Below, piece by piece: positions 1 to 5,954 of a stretch of 6,722 nt of DNA. Each line of letters starts with the position of its first letter. The first letter of the stretch is position 1. The translations under genes were made by a program, and so were the position numbers. Under the pieces are notes generated by a model. That model was not told the DNA's origin. It saw only the letters and a list, made by a program, of their open reading frames with translations, and ran no database searches. Source of the DNA: Phycisphaerales bacterium (lineage in GTDB: Bacteria > Planctomycetota > Phycisphaerae > Phycisphaerales > SM1A02); the NCBI GenBank assembly GCA_029243925.1, contig JAQWRC010000383.1:1-6722 (forward strand), given 5' to 3'.

Positions 1-83
1 AATAATAACTCAAACACAGAGAACTACACCCTAACGAACACTATATCCCAACACAACTCAATACCCAAATCATCGAAAACAAA
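1..83. other. G-poor left edge of window, not FabH-like
   Basis: The first 80 bases contain 39 A, 25 C, 12 T and only 4 G, quite unlike the balanced, GC-rich sequence that follows. In the fabH frame there is a TAA at 6-8 and the translation from 9 to about 83 has no resemblance to the FabH segment expected before the ILFGD motif. The other two forward frames do not rescue it. It may be a poor-quality contig end or a real breakpoint; the sequence alone cannot decide. Confidence 0.55.
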
Positions 84-620
84 GAGCCGACTGTATCGAT
101 CCTCTTTGGAGACGCGGCTGGTGCGGTGGTGCTGGCGCGTGATGATGAACATCCAGAGCGAGGCTGCATCTACCAGAAGATCGAGTCTGACGGTCGAGGC
201 TGGGAAAATCTGTACATGCCTCGAAAGGAAAGTGACGTCCCGTCGAATGCGGCTCCAACGGAGGTCAGGCTTGGAAATTTGAGAATGAACGGCCGAGAGG
301 TGTACAAGTTCGCCGTCAAGAAGTTCCAGGAAGTCATCGAGGATGCTTTGGAGCAGACTGGGCTTGCGGTCGATGACGTCGCGCAGTTTGTCTGTCACCA
401 GTCGAATGTCCGCATCATCCAGTCGGCCAAGGAAAAGATCGGCCTGCCGGATGACAAGGTCTATGTGAACATCGATCGGTACGGCAATTCATCCGCCGGT
501 TCAGTCGGCTTGTGCTTCGACCAGTTGTGGCGTGCCGGGAAGATCAAGCGTGGAGATCATGTCGTACTCGTCGCCTTTGGCGCAGGAATGACATGGTCCA
601 GCAGCGTGTGGCGAATTTGA
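9..620 (+). CDS. fabH: 3-oxoacyl-ACP synthase III (KAS III), C-terminal part
   Basis: FabH condenses acetyl-CoA (or another acyl-CoA primer) with malonyl-ACP to start fatty acid synthesis in the cytoplasm. The frame is open from base 9, but recognisable FabH sequence begins only near base 84, just before ILFGDAAGAVVL (99-134). The thiolase-fold C-terminal half is intact: the catalytic His lies in VCHQSN (codon 396-398) and the catalytic Asn in YGNSSAGS (codon 486-488), followed by the terminal FGAGMTWSS motif and a normal C-terminus. The N-terminal half with the active-site Cys is absent, because of the window edge and the odd sequence at 1-83. A GTG at 126 is internal to a conserved strand and is not a credible start. 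fabD follows after 29 bases. Identification as FabH rather than another KAS III-like enzyme is supported by the fab neighbours; the broken N-terminus is the only doubt. Confidence 0.92.
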   Translation, partial: LKHRELHPNEHYIPTQLNTQIIENKEPTVSILFGDAAGAVVLARDDEHPERGCIYQKIESDGRGWENLYMPRKESDVPSNAAPTEVRLGNLRMNGREVYKFAVKKFQEVIEDALEQTGLAVDDVAQFVCHQSNVRIIQSAKEKIGLPDDKVYVNIDRYGNSSAGSVGLCFDQLWRAGKIKRGDHVVLVAFGAGMTWSSSVWRI

Positions 621-649
621 TTTCCTTTCGTTGATCTGGAATACGAACC

Positions 650-1606
650 ATGACTCAGCAGATGACAGTCGTACTTGGCCCGGGACAGGGCGCCCAAGCC
701 GTCGGCATGGGCAAGGCGTGGGCGGCCACATCGCCTGCCGCAAAGGCCATATTTGACCGGGCGGATGCGGTGCTTGGCGACCAACTTGGATTGCCACTGA
801 GCCAGCTTTGCTTTGAAGGTCCAGCCGAGCAGTTGAATCAAACCAATGTCAGCCAGCCTGCAATCTACACCTGCAGTGTGGCAAGCCATGCCGGCAGCGT
901 TGAAATCGGTGGTGAGATCAATGCGGCAGCAGCAGCGGGACTTTCACTTGGCGAATACACCGCCTTGCATCTTGCGGGTGTCTTCGACTTTGAAACCGGT
1001 CTTGAACTTGTCGCTCGCCGCGGTCGACTCATGCAGGATGCCGCCGAGTCTTCGTCGGGTTCCATGGTTGCATTGATGGGGGCGGATGAATCGGACGCGG
1101 TGGAACTGTGCAAGGACGTGCTGGCCACTCTTGATACTGAGGCCGTGCTGGTGCCGGCGAATTTCAATGCCCCAGGGCAGATCGTGCTGTCCGGATCGAC
1201 TGTCGCCTGTGCAGCGGCTGTTGTTGCCGCTGAAGATCGGGGATGGAGGGGCAAGCAGTTGACTGTCGCCGGGGCGTTTCATTCTTCGCTCATGGCACCA
1301 GCTGCAGAAGCGTTGGAAGCCTATCTGGACGAGGTGGATTTCTGTGCACCGAATATGCCCGTATGGAGCAATGTGACTGCCAAGCCGCATTTTACGGATG
1401 ATCTGGAACAGATGAAGCAGAGCCTCGTCGAACAGATCACGCACCCGGTACGATGGTCACAGTCCTGCATGGGAATGATCGAAGCGGGAGCCAGGGAGTT
1501 TCTTGAACTGGCTCCAGGCAAGGTCCTGAAGGGCCTGATGCGGCGAGTAGACCGAGATGTGAAAGTGACGACTCATGATGAACCAAGCCAAACCCCAGCC
1601 AGTTGA
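650..1606 (+). CDS. fabD: malonyl-CoA:ACP transacylase
   Basis: FabD moves the malonyl group from CoA to the phosphopantetheine arm of AcpP, supplying the extender unit to FabH and FabF. The 318-residue product has the family length and motifs: GPGQGAQ at 10-16 with the oxyanion-hole Gln13, the nucleophile elbow GLSLGEY with Ser99, Arg124 in ARRGRLMQ that binds the malonyl carboxylate, NFNAPGQIVLSG at 171-182, and the catalytic His211 in AGAFHSSLM. The residue before the elbow Ser is Leu98 where E. coli has His; this GLSLGE form is also known from cyanobacterial and plastid FabD, so it is a lineage feature and not a defect. The ATG at 650 has TGGAA eight bases upstream. The last 32 bases overlap the start of the lipoprotein gene, so the final residues, a polar tail, are encoded in dual-use DNA. 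Co-transcribed with fabH and the genes that follow. Confidence 0.96.
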   Translation: MTQQMTVVLGPGQGAQAVGMGKAWAATSPAAKAIFDRADAVLGDQLGLPLSQLCFEGPAEQLNQTNVSQPAIYTCSVASHAGSVEIGGEINAAAAAGLSLGEYTALHLAGVFDFETGLELVARRGRLMQDAAESSSGSMVALMGADESDAVELCKDVLATLDTEAVLVPANFNAPGQIVLSGSTVACAAAVVAAEDRGWRGKQLTVAGAFHSSLMAPAAEALEAYLDEVDFCAPNMPVWSNVTAKPHFTDDLEQMKQSLVEQITHPVRWSQSCMGMIEAGAREFLELAPGKVLKGLMRRVDRDVKVTTHDEPSQTPAS

Positions 1607-2390
1607 TCGTCGCAGTGGAGCGCTGTGGATCAGCAGCCTGCTGCTGCTCACATCCTCGCACCTGATCGGGTGCAGTGATCCTCCTCCACCTCCGCCCAAG
1701 GTCGTGGATCAAGGCCCACCGCCACCGCCACCACCGCCGCCGTGCGCGCTCGATGACCTTCGACAGGAGTTGCAGATCGATGACAAGATTCGCCTCTCGC
1801 AGGCGGAAGCGCCGCCCAACTGTGATGAGCGACGCAATGTCCTGATTTTCTTCAACGCGTTTGTAAACGCCGACGCGGACACACTGCGGCAGATGATGTC
1901 CTCGGAAGACAGTCTTCAACTGGAAGCCATGATCAATGCCGGACAGTTCGAGTCTGCTATCGAACAGATTCGTCAGGTGACGCTTGAGACTGGAATCGGT
2001 CCTGAGGGCCAGCATTGCTGTTTGGCGTTGTATCTTGTCAATGGCGGCTATGAGGCGCAGCTCTGGTACTACGCAGAAGAGAATGGCATGCCCAGTTTCA
2101 GTGCAGCACCGCAGCCGCCTGGCATCGTCGACAACCTTTCTGGAACGGATCTTGTCGCCTCCTGGTTTGCAGTGCTCGAGGAAGAGCGGGAAATCGCCAA
2201 CGAGTTGGATGATGAAGTGGACGATCTCGGTTCAGCTGCCCCTTCGTCATCGTCTTCATCGAATTCCAGTGGCGGCGGCGGGGCCTTCCCCGGCGGTGCT
2301 CCGCCTACAGGCCCAATCGGCCCTGGAGGCCCTGGAAGTCCTGGGGGACCGGTAGGCCCTGGAGGCCCTATCAATCCCGGCAGCCCGTAA
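1575..2390 (+). CDS. putative lipoprotein, polyproline and collagen-like tail
   Basis: I do not recognise a family for this 271-residue protein. What is visible: a charged start with Arg-Arg, a hydrophobic segment (about 17-32) and a lipobox LIGC, predicting lipidation at Cys33 with Ser at +2, which by E. coli rules favours the outer membrane. Two polyproline runs follow (36-41 and 48-56). A mixed helix/strand region from about 58 to 200 may be a small globular domain; its FFNAFVNADADTLRQMM segment vaguely recalls NTF2-like folds, but this is weak. Cysteines at 57, 83, 148 and 149 could form disulfides. An acidic stretch (202-217) leads to a Ser-rich linker (224-232) and a Gly-Pro-X tail (about 233-271) resembling collagen triplets. 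The start is ATG 1575 or 1578, inside fabD, without a clear Shine-Dalgarno, suggesting translational coupling. Placement between fabD and fabG suggests co-expression with lipid synthesis, but no function follows from that. Confidence 0.85.
   Translation: MMNQAKPQPVDRRSGALWISSLLLLTSSHLIGCSDPPPPPPKVVDQGPPPPPPPPPCALDDLRQELQIDDKIRLSQAEAPPNCDERRNVLIFFNAFVNADADTLRQMMSSEDSLQLEAMINAGQFESAIEQIRQVTLETGIGPEGQHCCLALYLVNGGYEAQLWYYAEENGMPSFSAAPQPPGIVDNLSGTDLVASWFAVLEEEREIANELDDEVDDLGSAAPSSSSSSNSSGGGGAFPGGAPPTGPIGPGGPGSPGGPVGPGGPINPGSP
2319..2369 (+). repeat. 15-bp direct repeat within collagen-like coding tail
   Basis: GGCCCTGGAGGCCCT occurs at 2319-2333 and again at 2355-2369, a 36-base offset equal to four Gly-Pro-X triplets. 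The repeat underlies the Gly-Pro-rich C-terminus of the lipoprotein and is a natural substrate for slippage or recombination that would change tail length. Confidence 0.8.
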
Positions 2391-2433
2391 CGTAGAACTC
2401 CGCAGCTGAATCTCCAAGTGCAGAGGGGCACTG

Positions 2434-2450
2434 GGCCGATCTAATCGGTC
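2434..2450 (+). other. small hairpin in the gap before fabG
   Basis: GGCCGAT and ATCGGTC can pair (7 bp with one G-U) around a CTA loop, in the 95-base gap between the lipoprotein stop and the proposed fabG start. There is no T-run after it, so it is unlikely to be a terminator. It could be an RNA processing site, an element affecting fabG initiation, or chance. Confidence 0.3.
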
Positions 2451-2485
2451 GGGTCCCATTTCTCCTTCCTTGCTGGAACAACGTT

Positions 2486-3232
2486 ATCTCTGATTCTGCA
2501 CAACAACGCATTGCCATCGTCACGGGCGCGAGTCGTGGGATTGGTCGAGCCATCGCCGGGCAACTGGGGGCCGATGGGCACCGAGTGGTGCTGGTCAGCC
2601 GTACAGTTGAAACACTTGAGACGGTGCGTGAGGAGATTGAATCCGCGGGAGGATCCGCAGTGGTTGCTGCGTGTGATCTTGCAGACGGGGATGCGGTTGC
2701 TGCCCTCATGGATCGGATCGTCGAGGATGAAGGGCGTGTTGACATCCTGGTGAACAACGCTGGTATTACCCGTGATGGATTGATTCTTCGTATGTCCAAC
2801 GAGGATTTTGATGACGTCATCAATGTAAATTTGAGATCGATCTTCATCGCCTGTCGGGCCGTTGCGCGGCCCATGATGCGAGGGCGGTGGGGCCGGATCA
2901 TCAATATCAGTTCGATCACGGGGTTGATCGGCAATCCGGGGCAGGCGAACTACGCGGCGGCCAAAGCGGGGGTCATCGGCATGACAAAGACGATTGCCAA
3001 GGAGCTTGGCAGCAAAGGCATAACGGCGAATGTCGTAGCTCCGGGGTTCGTTGAAACGGATATGACCAGTGCGCTTGGGGAGCAGGTTCTGCAGGAGGCA
3101 GGCAAGCGAATTCCGCTCAAACGATTGGGTTCGCCCGATGATATTGCCCACGCCGTCTCCTATCTCGCCTCTGAGGGTGCGGGATATGTGACCGGCCAGG
3201 TGCTTACGGTGGACGGTGGCTTGGTCTGCTGA
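2486..3232 (+). CDS. fabG: 3-oxoacyl-ACP reductase, apparent ATC start
   Basis: FabG reduces 3-ketoacyl-ACP to 3-hydroxyacyl-ACP with NADPH, as a cytoplasmic tetramer. Counting from ATC 2486 the protein has 248 residues (E. coli FabG has 244). It shows the short-chain dehydrogenase pattern: cofactor loop TGASRGIG (13-20), NNAG (90-93), and catalytic Asn115, Ser143, Tyr156 and Lys160, with exactly the spacing of the E. coli enzyme, then GFVETDMT and the terminal TGQVLTVDGG. The frame is open from 2396, but between there and the cofactor loop it holds no ATG, GTG, TTG or CTG. ATC 2486 was chosen because TGGAA (2474-2478) lies seven bases upstream, much as before fabD, and because the length fits. 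The first ordinary start, GTG 2585, would delete the whole TGASRGIG loop and give an inactive protein. A single-base sequencing error (ATG to ATC) is the main alternative. The identity is sure; the start is not. Confidence 0.93.
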   Translation: MSDSAQQRIAIVTGASRGIGRAIAGQLGADGHRVVLVSRTVETLETVREEIESAGGSAVVAACDLADGDAVAALMDRIVEDEGRVDILVNNAGITRDGLILRMSNEDFDDVINVNLRSIFIACRAVARPMMRGRWGRIINISSITGLIGNPGQANYAAAKAGVIGMTKTIAKELGSKGITANVVAPGFVETDMTSALGEQVLQEAGKRIPLKRLGSPDDIAHAVSYLASEGAGYVTGQVLTVDGGLVC

Positions 3233-3236
3233 GGGC

Positions 3237-3266
3237 TTGAACCCATCAGCATCCTCCCGGTAGAAT
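3237..3266 (+). promoter_or_regulatory. possible sigma-70-type promoter for acpP-fabF
   Basis: TTGAAC (3237-3242) and TAGAAT (3261-3266) are separated by 18 bases and match the -35 and -10 consensus at 4 and 5 of 6 positions. The pair begins directly after the fabG stop. A start near 3273 would give acpP a short leader of its own. Separate promoters for acpP are known in other bacteria such as E. coli, fitting the need for abundant carrier protein. The match is by eye and could be chance. Confidence 0.4.
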
Positions 3267-3273
3267 ACGATTC

Positions 3274-3291
3274 GCTCGGACAGTCCCGAGC
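3274..3291 (+). other. hairpin just upstream of the acpP ribosome binding site
   Basis: GCTCGG (3274-3279) pairs with CCGAGC (3286-3291) around a six-base loop. It sits where the 5' end of a transcript from the proposed promoter would lie and stops seven bases before the GGAG of acpP. A 5'-end stem could stabilise the message; it has no T-run, so it is not a terminator. Confidence 0.4.
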
Positions 3292-3310
3292 CCTCAATGG
3301 AGAAACAGAC

Positions 3311-3562
3311 GTGCCTGTAACTGAAACAGAGATTGAAGCCAAGGTTATCGATATTGTCTCCGAACAGATGGGAGTCGATCGAGCCGAGATCACCCGCGAA
3401 ACAAGTTTCGCCAACGATCTGAATGCAGACAGCCTTGACACGGTTGAACTCGTCATGGAGTTTGAAGATGAGTTCAATACGCCGATTCCTGACGATGAAG
3501 CTGAGAAGATTCAGACGGTCGGTCAGGCTATCTCGTACATTCTCAAAGTCGCTTCGTCCTGA
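3311..3562 (+). CDS. acpP: acyl carrier protein
   Basis: AcpP carries the growing acyl chain on a 4'-phosphopantetheine arm and is the shared substrate of FabD, FabH, FabG and FabF. The 83-residue acidic protein has the classic four-helix sequence; Ser41 in the [17 protein letters not shown] segment is the phosphopantetheine attachment site and helix 2 around it is the recognition helix for the partner enzymes. [15 protein letters not shown] (59-73) is the normal helix 3 region. The start is GTG 3311, with TGGAG (3298-3302) eight bases upstream, the clearest ribosome binding site in the cluster. The gene lies between fabG and fabF, as in many bacteria, with a 78-base gap upstream that holds a possible promoter and hairpin. 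No anomalies. Confidence 0.97.
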   Translation: MPVTETEIEAKVIDIVSEQMGVDRAEITRETSFANDLNADSLDTVELVMEFEDEFNTPIPDDEAEKIQTVGQAISYILKVASS

Positions 3563-3629
3563 CGCCTCTGCTTGTCATTGAACCTGTGGGGCCATGCACG
3601 CCATGGCCTGCACTGGAGATGCACACGCC

Positions 3630-4910
3630 ATGACTGTTTCCGCAGCTACCGCCGGGCATGCCGACGGTCGTCGACGTGTCGTTGTGACCGGGCTCGGCGC
3701 CCTGACTGACCTGGGCAATGATCTGGATACATTTTGGGACGCACTCATTTCCGGGCAATCCGGTGTCGGTCCGATTACTGCATTCGAGCAGGATGATCGT
3801 TGGACGACACGCATTGCAGGTGAGATTCGAGATTGGGATGCAACGGATCTGGTCCCAAAGGTCGAACACAAGAAGATGGATCGCGTCACTCTGATTGGGT
3901 TGCATGCGGCATTGCAGGCGGCGAACCACAGCGGTTTCGATTTCAACTCTGGCGATCCCTATCGTCATGGTGTTGTGTTTGGAACCGGCATTGGCGGCAT
4001 CATCACAATTGAACACGGTCATCTGAGGCTGCTTGAAAAGGGCCCGGCTCGGTTAAGCCCGTTCACAGTCCCGAAACTCATGGCCAATGCATCAACGGGA
4101 CATATCTCGATTGCACTGAATCTCAAGGGCTTCAACTCCTCCGTGACCACTGCGTGCGCCTCGGGAGGACATGCTCTTGCAGAGGCGTTTTTGACCATTC
4201 AACGTGGCGCCGCCGATCTGATGTTGACCGGTGGTGCAGAGGCGGCAGTGTCGACGTTGTGCATTGGCTCGTTCTCGGCCATGAAGGCTCTTTCGGTTCG
4301 CAATGAGGAGCCGACACTGGCATCACGTCCCTTTGATCGTGATCGTGATGGGTTCATTCTGGCCGAAGGCGGGGCTGCCCTCGTACTTGAAGAGTTGGAG
4401 CATGCTCGGGCTCGTGGCGCGGAGATTCACGCTGAGGTATTGGGCTTCGGGATCACCGGTGATTCGCACCACATCGCTGCTCCTGACCCGGTCGGGACAG
4501 GAGCTCGTGTGGCCATGGAGTTCGCACTTGCCGATGCTGGCCTCGCGCCCGAATCGATCGATTACATCAATGCGCACGGCACGTCCACGCCATTGGGTGA
4601 TGCTGCCGAGGTCGCGGCGGTCAAGGAGTTGTTCCAGGACCATGCCATGAAACTGGCCATGTCTTCAACGAAGTCGATGACCGGACATACGCTTGGTGCT
4701 GCTGGGGGCCTGGAATCTGTTGCGGTCGTCAAGTCGATCAAACATGGGATTCTTCCTCCAACGATCAATCTGGACAATCCAGACGAAGGATTTGATCTGG
4801 ATTTCGTTCCCAATGAAGCCAGAGCAAGTGATGTCCGAATCGCGCTGAACAACTCGTTCGGATTTGGTGGCCACAATGTGTCACTTGCCTTCGGACGATT
4901 CGAAGGCTGA
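3630..4910 (+). CDS. fabF: 3-oxoacyl-ACP synthase II (KAS II)
   Basis: FabF condenses malonyl-ACP with acyl-ACP in each elongation round and is the last gene of the cluster. From ATG 3630 the protein has 426 residues (E. coli FabF has about 412). The N-terminal RRRVVVTGLGALT strand, the nucleophile Cys176 in TTACASGG, the two active-site histidines His316 (NAHGTSTPLGD) and His353 (KSMTGHTLGAAGG), Lys348, and the gating Phe412 in SFGFGGHN are all present, so it should be active. The start is a choice: ATG 3594 and 3603 lie in the same frame and would add up to 12 residues, but the only purine-rich site there is two bases from ATG 3594, whereas TGGAG (3614-3618) precedes ATG 3630 by 11 bases and that start leaves a tail closer to the family's length. 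acpP ends 67 bases upstream. A hairpin terminator begins 27 bases after the stop. Confidence 0.96.
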   Translation: MTVSAATAGHADGRRRVVVTGLGALTDLGNDLDTFWDALISGQSGVGPITAFEQDDRWTTRIAGEIRDWDATDLVPKVEHKKMDRVTLIGLHAALQAANHSGFDFNSGDPYRHGVVFGTGIGGIITIEHGHLRLLEKGPARLSPFTVPKLMANASTGHISIALNLKGFNSSVTTACASGGHALAEAFLTIQRGAADLMLTGGAEAAVSTLCIGSFSAMKALSVRNEEPTLASRPFDRDRDGFILAEGGAALVLEELEHARARGAEIHAEVLGFGITGDSHHIAAPDPVGTGARVAMEFALADAGLAPESIDYINAHGTSTPLGDAAEVAAVKELFQDHAMKLAMSSTKSMTGHTLGAAGGLESVAVVKSIKHGILPPTINLDNPDEGFDLDFVPNEARASDVRIALNNSFGFGGHNVSLAFGRFEG

Positions 4911-4936
4911 ACAGAACTCATGATCATGCCATGCAA

Positions 4937-4966
4937 CAAGGCGACTGCCAGAATGCAGTCGCCTTG
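4937..4966. terminator. 12-bp hairpin terminator shared by convergent genes
   Basis: CAAGGCGACTGC (4937-4948) and GCAGTCGCCTTG (4955-4966) form a perfect 12-bp stem with a six-base loop. On the + strand it is followed by CTTTGAT, and on the - strand by TTGCAT, so the U-tracts are short in both directions. It sits between the fabF stop (4910) and the stop of the convergent - strand gene (4994), the expected place for a bidirectional terminator. Confidence 0.85.
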
Positions 4967-4993
4967 CTTTGATGATTCGTGATTTGATGCAGG

Positions 4994-5677
4994 TCAGAAG
5001 GGCATATTCAATCCGGTATAGACAAGAATGCTGTCACGCCCAGGATTGTTTGAATACAGGCTGGCATTGGAGATATGGTGCCACCGAACGCCGACGAACC
5101 AGCGATTCCCTTCGCCAACATCCCAGCAGATTCCCAGTCCCGCTTGCGGTGTGAAGTTGAATTCTGAGCCATCGATGGGAACATTCTTGGTGCTGCCAAG
5201 TATGCCGACCCCAGCATCGCCGTAGATCGACCAGGTGTCGTGGCGGATGAAGTGCCACTCGAACAGGAGGTCGAGGCTGACGCCAAAGGCATCTTCCCCC
5301 TCCTGGAAGAAGCCCCACATTTTAAGTTCGGGAGCAAATGCAAATCCGTCAGCAATGAAGTATTCCCACTTTGCTCCGAAGGTCATTTCATTGTTGCTCG
5401 AGTGCTTCACATCGATGCCCCAGCCGCCCATCAAGGCCCAACGCTGCGAGCCTTCTGATCCAAAGGATGCCGTGGTCTTCGTGTCTTCTGTGTCCTCGAA
5501 TGCTGCAGGTGAGATGCGGAGCTCGGCCTCCAATGCACTGCTGATGTCCTCCATGAGACCATCTTGCTGCTCCATCAGTTGCCGATGAAGACTGAGCGTT
5601 GGAGCTTCTTGATCAACAGAGAATGGAAGAGCGGTGGTGAAACAAGAACTGAGAAGTAATGTGGTTTCGAGAAACAT
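4994..5677 (-). CDS. PagL-like lipid A deacylase (acyloxyacyl hydrolase family)
   Basis: The 227-residue product resembles the PagL family of outer-membrane beta-barrels, which remove an ester-linked acyl chain from lipid A. The C-terminal part shows alternating aromatic strands, FNFTPQAGLG (174-183) and the active-site segment HHISNAS. Aligning to PagL, His201 and Ser203 match the catalytic pair and Asp215 falls exactly where PagL has its catalytic Glu (14 residues after His), so a His-Ser-Asp triad is likely. The protein ends in Phe, typical of barrel proteins. The start at 5677 is chosen for a TGGAG five bases upstream and a hydrophobic N-terminus that looks like a signal peptide, though it lacks positive charges. 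The frame stays open upstream to 5974, but that translation is rich in Arg, Cys and Pro and not credible. Residues about 25-78 form an extra, probably helical and acidic segment before the barrel, absent from classical PagL. It may be an inactive relative; activity is inferred. Confidence 0.82.
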   Translation of the reverse strand: MFLETTLLLSSCFTTALPFSVDQEAPTLSLHRQLMEQQDGLMEDISSALEAELRISPAAFEDTEDTKTTASFGSEGSQRWALMGGWGIDVKHSSNNEMTFGAKWEYFIADGFAFAPELKMWGFFQEGEDAFGVSLDLLFEWHFIRHDTWSIYGDAGVGILGSTKNVPIDGSEFNFTPQAGLGICWDVGEGNRWFVGVRWHHISNASLYSNNPGRDSILVYTGLNMPF

Positions 5678-5954
5678 GGATTCTCCATTTGGAGTGCTAG
5701 AACACGAACAGGCTAGAGAATAGCGACATAGGCGGCAAGCAGGGAACATTCGGTCCAAACGAACCCGCCGCCTGAGCGCTCCGACACGTTCAGACGGCGG
5801 TACCACAGCGTGAAGCCGTGGAGTGGTTCGTGGGCAGAATGTGGTTCGGCAGCCTCGGCTGCCTGAGGTGCTCAAGGTATCCAGTTGGAGCATGGGGGAC
5901 AACATGCCAGACTGGAGTTTCACGTCGGAGCTGCAAGTATATTTCTGACAGCGA
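5678..5954 (-). other. 277-base intergenic region with tandem hairpins
   Basis: No credible gene is present. Read on the - strand there is a series of inverted repeats: TGCTC/GAGCA (5869-5892, 5 bp, 14-base loop), GGCAGC/GCTGCC (5848-5863), a 7-bp stem at 5803-5821 with a five-base loop, and an 11-bp stem at 5765-5775/5790-5800 with a 14-base loop. The last two each contain a position that is a G-U pair in the - strand RNA but an A-C mismatch in the + strand RNA, so they pair fully only in a - strand transcript. They lie between the phosphorylase stop and the deacylase start, so they could be a terminator of the first, a structured leader of the second, or a small RNA. No long U-tract follows any stem, and I found no convincing promoter. 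Confidence 0.5.
5683..5687 (-). promoter_or_regulatory. ribosome binding site deciding the deacylase start
   Basis: On the - strand this reads TGGAG, five bases before the ATG at 5677. It favours that start over longer open-frame alternatives reaching back to 5974. Confidence 0.75.

Noticed and set aside
2069..2431. Antisense open frame with its own Gly-Pro collagen-like repeat
   Set aside because: GGN and CCN codons are complementary, so a Gly-Pro tail necessarily produces a Gly-Pro pattern on the other strand. The frame otherwise reads poorly and lies over the lipoprotein gene.
2434..2458. Intrinsic terminator between the lipoprotein gene and fabG
   Set aside because: The stem is short and no U-run follows, and a stop in transcription here would cut off fabG, acpP and fabF.
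2441..3151. 236-residue open frame on the - strand
   Set aside because: It is opposite fabG, which has full family motifs; the antisense translation resembles nothing and has no supported start.
2585..3232. fabG starting at GTG 2585
   Set aside because: It would remove the TGASRGIG cofactor loop and first strand, which are present upstream in the same open frame.
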